Assembly: GCF_000496075.1 (NCBI RefSeq)
Contig: NZ_AWXZ01000007.1
Coordinates: forward strand, 1-64,000
Direction: 5' to 3'
Length of the DNA stretch: 64,000 nucleotides
Source: Lutibaculum baratangense AMV1
Lineage (GTDB): Bacteria; Pseudomonadota; Alphaproteobacteria; Rhizobiales; Tepidamorphaceae
The position numbers were made by a program, and so were the translations under genes. The stretch's first letter is position 1; every line of letters begins with the position of its first letter. The notes under the pieces are model-generated. The model was given only the letters and a program-made list of their open reading frames with translations, had not been told where the DNA came from and searched no databases. Shown piece by piece: positions 34,323 to 41,565 of the stretch.

Positions 34323-35235
34323 GGATCGCCTCCTTCAGGCTGGGTGTGTGGGGGATGGCGGGCCGGGCACGCGCCAGCGCGTCCTCGACCGCCCGGATGA
34401 CGAAGCCGCGAATGACCTCGCGGCGGTATTCCACGCGGGAGCGCGAGGCGACGCGCCGCGCCGCGTGGTCGGCCGCCTTCTCGACGGCCGCCTCGGAGAT
34501 CTCGGCTCCGACGAGTTCGTCCTCGATGTCGTCGAAACGGAACGCGACCGGCCCGACACCGCCGGCGGCGAGCCGCACGTCGGCGAAGCTGCGGCCGTCC
34601 TCGCTCGTCTTCACGAGCCCGGCGACGCAGACCGACGAGATGACGAGCGAGCGCCGCGCCCCGACCTTCTCGAACGAGCCTCCGTAGCCCTCCGCCGTCT
34701 CGCACTCGATGGCGGCGACGAGCTCGCCGGGCATGAGCTGCGTCCGGCCCGGCCCCGTGATGAACTCCGCGAGCTTCATCCGCCGGAACGCCACCTCGTC
34801 CCCCTCGAGGCGGGCAAGCTCCACCTCGGCATTCAGGGTCAGGAGCGCGGGCGTCCCGTCGGCAACTGGCGAGGCGTTGACGATGTTGCCCGCCAGCGTC
34901 GCCTGCTCGCGGATCTGGTCGTCGGCGAACCAGATCGCGCAATAGGGCATGCACGGCAGCGCGGCCCGCAGGCTCACGTCGTCGAGGAACGGCTGGTACG
35001 GCACGGCGGCGCCGATGCGGCAGCGGCCGTTCTCGATCCGCGTGCCCTGGAACTCCGCGACCTTGGTCACGTCGATCAGCGCGGGCACATGGACGTCGCC
35101 TGCCCGGCCCTCGCGCGCCCAAGGGAGCGTGTCGGTGCCGCCGGCGATGACGCGGCTGCCTGCCGGCGCCTGCGCCACCGCCTGCAGGGCCTCCTTCAGG
35201 CTCTTCGGCTTCAGATAGTCGTCGCAGCTCAGCAT
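34315..35235 (-). CDS. Molybdenum hydroxylase FAD-binding subunit (CoxM/XdhB-like)
   Basis: 306 residues. FAD-binding PCMH-type fold: VIAGGTDTLPWAREG near residue 30 and ATLAGNIVNASPVADGTPALL around 115, the two FAD phrases of this family, then a CO-dehydrogenase flavoprotein C-terminal domain with FEKVGARRSLVISSV and AAGGVGPVAFR. It passes electrons from the iron-sulfur subunit to an acceptor. The gene order FAD, Fe-S/Mo-N, Mo-C makes a complete three-subunit enzyme. The substrate is unknown, probably an aldehyde or hydroxylatable carbon in the operon's pathway. Confidence 0.86.
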   Translation of the reverse strand: MLSCDDYLKPKSLKEALQAVAQAPAGSRVIAGGTDTLPWAREGRAGDVHVPALIDVTKVAEFQGTRIENGRCRIGAAVPYQPFLDDVSLRAALPCMPYCAIWFADDQIREQATLAGNIVNASPVADGTPALLTLNAEVELARLEGDEVAFRRMKLAEFITGPGRTQLMPGELVAAIECETAEGYGGSFEKVGARRSLVISSVCVAGLVKTSEDGRSFADVRLAAGGVGPVAFRFDDIEDELVGAEISEAAVEKAADHAARRVASRSRVEYRREVIRGFVIRAVEDALARARPAIPHTPSLKEAIHA

Positions 35236-35308
35236 GGGGCGTTTCCTGTCGGTTCTCCGCGGCGCGCTGCCGGTCTTCCGCCGGCTCTTGAAGGCGCGCT
35301 AGCGCTAC

Positions 35309-35369
35309 GGACGGCCCCGCGAGGCCGTCCAGATATCGCTGCCGGCGGCGTTTCTCGGCCGCCGCCGGC
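35309..35369 (-). terminator. Two tandem perfect hairpins after the alcohol dehydrogenase gene
   Basis: First GCCGGCGGCG/CGCCGCCGGC (35341-35350 and 35360-35369, 9-base loop), then GGACGGCC/GGCCGTCC (35309-35316 and 35323-35330, 6-base loop), in the 143-base gap before the FAD subunit gene. No U-tracts. They may partly terminate and so separate the iclR-adh part from the rest of the operon. Confidence 0.45.
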
Positions 35370-35378
35370 CAGATCCTG

Positions 35379-36545
35379 CTACTCCGCGGCTTCCGCGCGC
35401 TGCGACACCGCGTGATCGTTCTTCACCACCACCTTGATCGCGTCCTCGATGCGCTCGCGGGCGTATTTCAGCGCCGTCTCGAGGTCGCCCATCGGGAAGG
35501 TGTGGGTGTGGATGAGCGTCGCGTCGAAGCGCTTCTGCTCCATGAAGGCCGCCGCGCGGTGGGTCGCGCTCTTGCCCTCGCCGCGGATGCCGTAGACGTA
35601 GATGTTGTTGCGGACGAGATAGGCGACGTCGACCGGCACCGCCTCGTGCGGGAAGGCGGCGAGACAGATGCGGCCACCGCGATTGACCATCTGCGCCGCC
35701 TCGTTGACGGCGTTCGACGCGCCGGAGCACTCGACGACGTAGTCGACGCCCTTGCCGCCCATGATCTCGCGGACGCGCTCGACGGCGTTCTCGTTGCGCA
35801 CGTTGATCGTGTGGTCGGCGCCGAGCTTCTTGCCCATCTCGAGCCGGTTGTCGCGCGTGCCGGTCAGGATCACCGGCTGGGCGCCCAGCGCCTTGGCCAC
35901 CGCGACGCCGAGCAGGCCGATCGGGCCGGGTCCGGTGACGACGACGCTCTCGCCGGCGACGAGACCGCCGAGCTCCGTGAGGCCATACATCGCCGTGCCG
36001 GCGGTGACGACGAGCGTCGCCTCCTCGTCAGACATGTCGTCCGGCACGTGAACGAGCGTGTTGATGTTGTTCACCGCGTATTCGGCGAAGCCGCCGTCGG
36101 TGGTGAATCCGTTCGCGCGGTGGCCCTTGTTCCTGTCGCCGTAGTTCAGGCCGTAGTTGTGGCACGAGGTGTACATGCCCTGGCGGCAGCGCTTGCACTG
36201 GCCGCAGCCGGCGTGAATCTCGACCGTGACGCGGTCGCCGATCGTGTACTCGTCGACGCCCTCTCCGAGCGCCACGACGGTGCCCATGTACTCATGGCCG
36301 GGCGTGAAGTTCTTGTTGAACGGCGCGCCGCCCTGGATCATCGCCGGGGGGCCGTTGTGGATGATCTCGAGGTCGGTCGCGCAGATCGCCACGGCGTCGA
36401 TGCGGACGAGCACTTCCGCGCGCTTCGGCGACGGGACCGGCTTCTCTGTGAGCGTCAGTTGGTCGGGATCGCCCAGCACCCAGGCCTTCATCGTCTCGGG
36501 GATCGGGAAATCCGGGCTCGTCTTCACGCTTGCGTCGAGTGCCAT
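35379..36545 (-). CDS. Zinc-dependent alcohol dehydrogenase (medium-chain dehydrogenase/reductase)
   Basis: 388 residues. Catalytic zinc ligands are expected in AICATDLEI (Cys) and TPGHEYMGTV (His-Glu). The structural zinc site is CGQCKRCRQGMYTSC, four Cys. The NAD-binding Rossmann motif is GPGPIGLLGVAVAKALG, followed by VNRGGRICLAAFP. Resembles threonine/sorbitol dehydrogenase-type sugar and polyol dehydrogenases. GGGAGGA lies before the ATG. It directly follows iclR, suggesting that it oxidises a hydroxyl of the operon's substrate or intermediate. Confidence 0.87.
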   Translation of the reverse strand: MALDASVKTSPDFPIPETMKAWVLGDPDQLTLTEKPVPSPKRAEVLVRIDAVAICATDLEIIHNGPPAMIQGGAPFNKNFTPGHEYMGTVVALGEGVDEYTIGDRVTVEIHAGCGQCKRCRQGMYTSCHNYGLNYGDRNKGHRANGFTTDGGFAEYAVNNINTLVHVPDDMSDEEATLVVTAGTAMYGLTELGGLVAGESVVVTGPGPIGLLGVAVAKALGAQPVILTGTRDNRLEMGKKLGADHTINVRNENAVERVREIMGGKGVDYVVECSGASNAVNEAAQMVNRGGRICLAAFPHEAVPVDVAYLVRNNIYVYGIRGEGKSATHRAAAFMEQKRFDATLIHTHTFPMGDLETALKYARERIEDAIKVVVKNDHAVSQRAEAAE

Positions 36546-36590
36546 GTCAAAGTCCTCCCTGAAGGGTCTTGTTCGTCTGGTGTTTTGGGA

Positions 36591-37460
36591 TCAGGCGGCG
36601 CTCGCGGCGCCGCCTCCGCCATTCCGGGCCGTCGTGTCGCCCAGGCGGTTGGAAATGGAAGCCGCGCAGCGCCGCACCGCCTTCGTCACGGCGTCGAGAT
36701 GCGCCCTGTCGGCTCGCATCGCCGGCATGGAGCAGCTCACCGCGCCGACCACTGCGCCGGAGTGGTCGCGGAGCGCGGCACCAACGCAGGTCACGCCGAG
36801 CGTGAACTCCTCCTCGTCGGTCGAATAGCCGCTGCGGCGGACCACGCGCAGCGCCTCCACGAGGCCCGCCAGCGTCGTGATCGTCCTGTCCGTGAAGCGG
36901 CTCAGCCCCTTCTCCGCGATCACGCGCATCATCTCGTTCTCGGGCAGCCAGGCCAGGATCGCCTTGCCTGTGGCCGTCGCGTGGGCGGCGTTCGACTTGC
37001 CGAAACTGTCGGTGCCGACGCGGACGGCCTGGCGGGATTCCAGCTTCGCGAGCGTCGTCAGGTCCGTCCCTCGCAGGACCTCGAGATGCACCGTCTCCTG
37101 CGTCTCGCGGTTCAGATGGCGCAGGTCGGGCATCGCCATCGGCACGAGGTCGATCTGGCGGCTTCGCATGCTCGAGATCTCGAACACCTTGTTGCCGAGG
37201 AAGTAGCTCCTGTCGCGAAGGTGCTGGCCCGCATAGCCCCGCGCCATCAGGGTCATCAGCAGGTGGTGACACGTCGAGAGGTTGATGCCGGTGCGCTGCG
37301 CGATCTCGCGGAGCTGCAGCTCGCCATCCGAGGCCGACAGCGCCTCGAGGATGTCGAGCGCCCGCTCGACGGACTGCACCGTCCGGCGCTCACGCACGGA
37401 GGTGGTCTCGATAGCGGCCGGACCGATGCTCAGGGTCTCTTGGGTGTCGTCGCGTTTCAT
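36591..37460 (-). CDS. IclR family transcriptional regulator
   Basis: 289 residues from the ATG preceded by GAGGG. The N-terminal winged helix (about 25-85) reads TVQSVERALDILEALSASDGELQLREIAQRTGINLSTCHHLL in two parts, the classic IclR opening. The effector domain follows with GKAILAWLPENE, AALRDHSGAVVGAVSCSMPA and a C-terminal helix. It is the first gene of the catabolic run and has a good palindromic site 61 bases upstream, so it probably controls itself and the genes that follow in response to a pathway compound. Confidence 0.88.
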   Translation of the reverse strand: MKRDDTQETLSIGPAAIETTSVRERRTVQSVERALDILEALSASDGELQLREIAQRTGINLSTCHHLLMTLMARGYAGQHLRDRSYFLGNKVFEISSMRSRQIDLVPMAMPDLRHLNRETQETVHLEVLRGTDLTTLAKLESRQAVRVGTDSFGKSNAAHATATGKAILAWLPENEMMRVIAEKGLSRFTDRTITTLAGLVEALRVVRRSGYSTDEEEFTLGVTCVGAALRDHSGAVVGAVSCSMPAMRADRAHLDAVTKAVRRCAASISNRLGDTTARNGGGGAASAA

Positions 37461-37520
37461 GCCCTCACGATGCGGCCAGGCTTCCGCGGGGACAAGCCGG
37501 AATTTCACGCATGGGGATAG

Positions 37521-37539
37521 CATTTCGCATGGTGAAATG
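37521..37539. promoter_or_regulatory. Likely IclR operator
   Basis: A perfect inverted repeat CATTTC (37521-37526), N7, GAAATG (37534-37539), centred about 70 bases upstream of the iclR ATG. IclR-family sites are typically short AT-rich palindromes of this TTTC...GAAA form. A partial copy (TTTCACGCATGG) lies just downstream. Confidence 0.55.
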
Positions 37540-37601
37540 ACCGATTAAGATGGATCTCCCTCAGGGTCGTTTCGGTGCGCGGAAAAGCAGGGGAAAAGGC
37601 T

Positions 37602-37633
37602 CGGAACCGCGACCGTTTCCGATCACGGAACCG
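37602..37633. promoter_or_regulatory. Cluster of CGGAA/TTCCG repeats upstream of iclR
   Basis: CGGAACCG occurs as a direct repeat (37602-37609 and 37626-37633), and TTCCG (37617-37621) pairs with each CGGAA, giving two overlapping dyads. Placed about 150 bases upstream of iclR, this looks like a binding array for a second regulator or for IclR multimers. Confidence 0.35.
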
Positions 37634-37819
37634 AGAGAACCTGTTCGAACCCGGTGGAGCACGCTGATTTCACACCGTCAGCGCTAGCGGCGGAGGTCGG
37701 CCAGCTCGATCTGGCTCACGGCGACGATGACGGGGGCGAAACTCCGCATCCCCGCCGAGCCTTCACCCTTCGGCGGCGCCGGCCGCGCCGGTCCTCTGGC
37801 GGTCACAGGCAGTTGGTCG

Positions 37820-38026
37820 TCAGAACACGTCGCTCTTCACGAAGCGCGGCTCCTCGCCCGCGACGAAGGAGAACGTGCAGCCGTGTTCCTCCGCGAACGC
37901 CTCGGCGGAAGGCCCGAGGTCCAGGCCGTTGTCGCCGAACATGGCGGCGAGAACCTCCAGCCTGATGCTGCAGGCCGCGCCCGGATCGAGATGGTGGAGC
38001 ATCGCCGACAATTCCTGCCTCGTCAT
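37820..38026 (-). CDS. 68-residue protein linked to the nucleobase operon, unknown function
   Basis: 68 residues. GGGAGGG lies five bases before the ATG, a strong ribosome site. The sequence has an amphipathic start (MTRQELSAMLHHLDPG), a central AAMFGDNGLDLGPSAEAFAEEHG and ends FVKSDVF. No membrane segment or signal is seen. It follows the amidohydrolase gene by 164 bases on the same strand and could be its last operon member. I do not recognise the family. Confidence 0.6.
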   Translation of the reverse strand: MTRQELSAMLHHLDPGAACSIRLEVLAAMFGDNGLDLGPSAEAFAEEHGCTFSFVAGEEPRFVKSDVF

Positions 38027-38190
38027 CGATCCCTCCCGCGTGCCCGGCATTGGCGACCGTGGCACATCCGTCGGCCACGCTAGCTCGGCGCGTGAGACCG
38101 GCCATTGACGGCGATCAAGCCGTCGCGCCCGATCCGTCTCGCCTCGACCGCCGGACCGGCCCGGCCGGGAAGGCCGGTGAAGCCGAGAAA

Positions 38191-39486
38191 CTAACCGCCG
38201 CCGGTCGGCCGATACGCCGCCGGATCGAGCCGGACCGGTCGCCTCGGCAGCGCCAGCGCCGCCACGCGCGGGGGCGTCCGCGCGATCGCCCTGCCCGAAC
38301 GGATCACGGCGAGCCGCGTCGCCTTCATCCGGATCGCCTCGATCGGATCGCCTGCCTGGAGGAGCACCATGTCGGCCCGGTTCCCGACCTCGATGCCGTA
38401 GCCGTCGAGGTGCATGACCCTGGCGCCGGCTGTGGTCACGCGCTCGAAGCACCAGCGCATGTCGTCGCGCGAGGTCAGTTGCGCCACGTGCAGCCCCATC
38501 GCCGCGACCTCCAGCATGTCGGCGTTGCCGAGCGAGTACCATGGGTCCATCACACAGTCGTGGCCGAAGGCGACGTCGATGCCGTGGTCGCGCATCTCCT
38601 TCACGCGCGTCATGCCGCGCCGCTTCGGGAATGTGTCGTGGCGCCCCTGGATCACGATGTTGATCAGCGGGTTGGCGATCGCCGTCACGCCCGCCTCCGC
38701 CATCAGCGGCAGGAGCTTCGAGACGTAGTAGTTGTCCATCGAGTGCATGGACGTCAGGTGAGAGCCGGCGACCCGCCCCTGCAGGCCGAGCCGCTGCGTC
38801 TCGTAGGCCAGCGTCTCGATGTGACGCGACATGGGATCGTCCGTCTCGTCGCAGTGCATGTCGACGAGGAGGCCCCGCTCGGCGGCGATCTCGCAGAGCT
38901 CCGCCACGCTCCGGGCACCGTCCGCCATCGTCCGCTCGAAATGCGGAATGCCCCCGACCACGTCGACGCCCCTGTCGAGCGCGCGGCGCAGGTTCTCCGC
39001 CGCCATGGGCGAGCGGTAATAGCCGTCCTGCGGGAACGCCACGAGCTGCAGGTCGAGATAGGGTTTCACCGTCTCCCTCACCTCGATCAGCGCGTCGACC
39101 GCCAGCAGCCGGTCGTCGCAGATGTCGACATGGCTGCGGATCGCGAGAAGCCCCTGGGCGACCGCGAGGTCGCAGTAGCGCAGCGCCCGCTCGACGACCT
39201 CCTCGTGGGTCAGGAGCGGCTTCAACTCGCCCCATAGCGCGATGCCCTCGAGCAGCGTTCCCGAGACGTTCATCCGCGGCGTCCCGAGCGACAGGGTCGC
39301 ATCCAGGTGGAAGTGCGGATCGACGAAGGGCGGCGACACGAGGTGCCCCCCGGCGTTGACCTCCTCGACGGCCTCGGCCTCGAGCCCAGGCGTCAGCGCC
39401 ACGATCCGGCCGCCCTCGCAGCCGATGTCGACGCCGGTCCGCCCGTCCGGCAGCGAGGCGTTTCGGACGATGAGATCGAGTGTCAT
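38191..39486 (-). CDS. Cytosine deaminase-like metal-dependent amidohydrolase
   Basis: 431 residues. Metal ligands of a type III amidohydrolase barrel: VDPHFHLD (HxH pair), IRSHVDICD, VDMHCDETDD with a His followed by the proton-shuttle Glu, and FGHDCVMDPW with the final Asp. This pattern is the CodA/cytosine deaminase subgroup, whose members deaminate cytosine, isoguanine, creatinine or related rings. GAAGG precedes the ATG. It is the gene after a nucleoside/nucleobase-type ABC importer, which supports a nucleobase-like substrate; which one cannot be said. Confidence 0.82.
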   Translation of the reverse strand: MTLDLIVRNASLPDGRTGVDIGCEGGRIVALTPGLEAEAVEEVNAGGHLVSPPFVDPHFHLDATLSLGTPRMNVSGTLLEGIALWGELKPLLTHEEVVERALRYCDLAVAQGLLAIRSHVDICDDRLLAVDALIEVRETVKPYLDLQLVAFPQDGYYRSPMAAENLRRALDRGVDVVGGIPHFERTMADGARSVAELCEIAAERGLLVDMHCDETDDPMSRHIETLAYETQRLGLQGRVAGSHLTSMHSMDNYYVSKLLPLMAEAGVTAIANPLINIVIQGRHDTFPKRRGMTRVKEMRDHGIDVAFGHDCVMDPWYSLGNADMLEVAAMGLHVAQLTSRDDMRWCFERVTTAGARVMHLDGYGIEVGNRADMVLLQAGDPIEAIRMKATRLAVIRSGRAIARTPPRVAALALPRRPVRLDPAAYRPTGGG

Positions 39487-39535
39487 CTCGGGACCTTCAT
39501 TCTCTGGAGTTCGTGCAGCGCCCAAGCGTGACGCC

Positions 39536-40477
39536 TCACCGCTGCCCCTGGAACCATGGTTGCAGCAGCGCCCGCGGATAGTCGGCCCTCCGCGCGACGA
39601 GCACGAGCGCCAGGATCGACAGGACATAGGGGAGCATCAGGAAGATCTGGCTCGGCAGCGCGCTGCCGATCACCGTCTGCAGCCGCACCTGGAAGGCGTC
39701 GAACGCGCCGAACAGGATGGCGCCGAGCAGGGCCTTTCCGGGGCGCCAGGAGGCGAAGACGGTCAGCGCGATGCAGATCCAGCCGCGCCCGTTGACCATG
39801 CCGAAGAAGAAGGCGTCGAACGCCGACATCGTCAGGAAGGCGCCGCCGATTCCCATCAGCGCCGAGCCCGCCACCACCGCCCCGATGCGGAGCGAGGTGA
39901 CCGACATACCCTGTGCGTCGACCGAGGCGGGATTGTCGCCGACGGCCCGGAGCGCGAGCCCGAGCGGCGTGCGGTAGAGGAGCCAGGCGACCACGAGCAC
40001 CATGGCGAAGGCGAGCCAGGTGAGCGGGGTCTGGCTGAACAGGACCGGACCAAGGAAAGGAATGTCCGAGAGCACGGGCACGTCCACCGGCTGGAACGGC
40101 ACGATCCGCGGCGGCGAGGAGACGTTGGGCAGCGCCGTCCGGTAGACGAAATAGGACAGGCTCGTCGCGAGCATCGTCACCCCGATGCCGGAGACGTGCT
40201 GAGAGAGGCCGAGCGGCACCGTCAGCCCGGCGTGGATCAGGCCGAACGCCCCGCCTACGATCGCGGCGATCGCCACGCCCGCCCACAGCGGCAGGCCCAG
40301 ATAGACCGCGAGCCATCCGGCCATCGCGCCGGCGACGAAGATGCCTTCGATCCCGAGGTTCAGCACCCCTGCACGCTCGCAGACCAGCGCCCCGAGCACG
40401 CCGAAGATCAGCGGTGTCGCGATGCGGATCGCCGCCGCCCAGAAATTGGCCGAGATGAGGATCTCGAGGATTTCCAT
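39536..40477 (-). CDS. Nucleoside/nucleobase-type ABC transporter permease 2 (YufQ/NupQ-like)
   Basis: 313 residues with eight or nine membrane segments. Family phrases: RIATPLIFGVLGALVCERAGVLNLGIEGIF at the start (given here in full form as split by the membrane), VSGIGVTMLATSLSYFVYR and LRAVGDNPASVDAQGMSV, the coupling loop. The ATG overlaps the stop of the first permease by one base (TGATG). It forms the membrane pore with permease 1. The last residues, ADYPRALLQPWF, are typical. Confidence 0.9.
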   Translation of the reverse strand: MEILEILISANFWAAAIRIATPLIFGVLGALVCERAGVLNLGIEGIFVAGAMAGWLAVYLGLPLWAGVAIAAIVGGAFGLIHAGLTVPLGLSQHVSGIGVTMLATSLSYFVYRTALPNVSSPPRIVPFQPVDVPVLSDIPFLGPVLFSQTPLTWLAFAMVLVVAWLLYRTPLGLALRAVGDNPASVDAQGMSVTSLRIGAVVAGSALMGIGGAFLTMSAFDAFFFGMVNGRGWICIALTVFASWRPGKALLGAILFGAFDAFQVRLQTVIGSALPSQIFLMLPYVLSILALVLVARRADYPRALLQPWFQGQR

Positions 40478-41565
40478 CAGGCCCGCTCCCTGCCGGCGGT
40501 CGCATGGTGACGCGTGACCCGGCGGATCCGGTACCGCGTGACGAAGCCGCCCACGAGCACGCACAGGAGCGACAGTGCCACCACGAGGTCGGCGAGGTAG
40601 CTCGACACGCCGATGGCGCGGCTCATGGAGTCGGCGCCCACGAAGACCGCGGCGACGAAGACGGCCGCCAGGACGGCCCCCAGCGGCGACAGGGCCGCCA
40701 GCATCGCCACCACGATCCCCGCATAGCCGAAGCCCGGCGAAAGGTCGGCCGTCAGGTACCCCTTGAGCCCTGCGACCTCTCCCACGCCGGCCAATCCCGC
40801 GAGCCCCCCGGAGATGAGCGCGACGCGGACGAGGGTGCCGGAGACGGGAATGCCCGCATAGCGCGCGGCGGAGGCGTTCTCGCCGACGGCCCGCATCTCG
40901 TAGCCCCACACGGTGTGGCGGAACAGGACGTGCACGACCGCCGCCGCGACGAGCCCGACGAGGAGACCGGAATGCAGCCGCATCCGTTCCACGAGGGGCG
41001 GCAGGACCGCCTCGTCCACGACCGGTGCGGACTGCGGCCAGCCCATGCTCATCGGGTCCTGCAGCGGCCCCTCGAGCATCATCTGGACGAACAGGATCAC
41101 GACGAAGTTCAGGAGCAGGGTCGTGACGACCTCGTCGGCGCCGAACTTCAGCTTCAGGAGCGCCGGTCCCAGCATCAGGAGCGCGCCGGCCGCGAAGCCC
41201 GCGATCAGGACGAGAGGCACCATCACCCCCGCCGGCGCCATGATCGCGCCGGAGCCGACGGCGACGGCCGCGAGCGCCCCGGCGTAGAGCTGGCCTTCGA
41301 GCCCGATGTTCCAGAGCTTCGCCCGGAAGGCCACGACCGCCGCGAGACCCGTCAGGATGAGCGGCGTCGCCCGCGTCAGCGTCTCCGTCAGCGCGAAGAC
41401 CGAGCCGAAGGCACCGGAGAACATCAGCGCGTAGGCCCGCAGCACCGGCGCGCCGGCAAAGGCTAGCGGAATGGCGGCGAGGACGAGCGCCGCCGCCGCG
41501 GCTCCGATCGGTGCGGCGACCCGCAGCAGCCGGTTGCGCTCCGGGCGGGGCTCGAACCGGATCAT
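40477..41565 (-). CDS. Nucleoside/nucleobase-type ABC transporter permease 1 (YufP/NupP-like)
   Basis: 362 residues. Basic cytoplasmic start, a first membrane segment near 20-35, then LTRATPLILTGLAAVVAFRAKLWNIGLEGQ in its usual place, FGADEVVTTLLLNFVVILF, and the coupling loop MRAVGENASAARYAGIPV. It ends in an Arg/His-rich tail. The ATG overlaps the ATPase stop by 4 bases (ATGA), and its own stop overlaps permease 2. The unit order ATPase, permease, permease is that of BMP-type importers. Confidence 0.9.
   Translation of the reverse strand: MIRFEPRPERNRLLRVAAPIGAAAAALVLAAIPLAFAGAPVLRAYALMFSGAFGSVFALTETLTRATPLILTGLAAVVAFRAKLWNIGLEGQLYAGALAAVAVGSGAIMAPAGVMVPLVLIAGFAAGALLMLGPALLKLKFGADEVVTTLLLNFVVILFVQMMLEGPLQDPMSMGWPQSAPVVDEAVLPPLVERMRLHSGLLVGLVAAAVVHVLFRHTVWGYEMRAVGENASAARYAGIPVSGTLVRVALISGGLAGLAGVGEVAGLKGYLTADLSPGFGYAGIVVAMLAALSPLGAVLAAVFVAAVFVGADSMSRAIGVSSYLADLVVALSLLCVLVGGFVTRYRIRRVTRHHATAGRERA

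Larger units (their letters stand above)
37461..37819. other. Intergenic control region upstream of iclR
   Basis: 359 bases with no supportable gene. It lies between iclR (read away to the left) and the end of the 68-residue gene. It holds the palindrome at 37521-37539, a half-like copy TTTCACGCATGGGGATAG just before it (37503-37520), and a second cluster of CGGAA/TTCCG repeats at 37602-37633. The right part (37634-37819) shows nothing clear. Confidence 0.5.
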
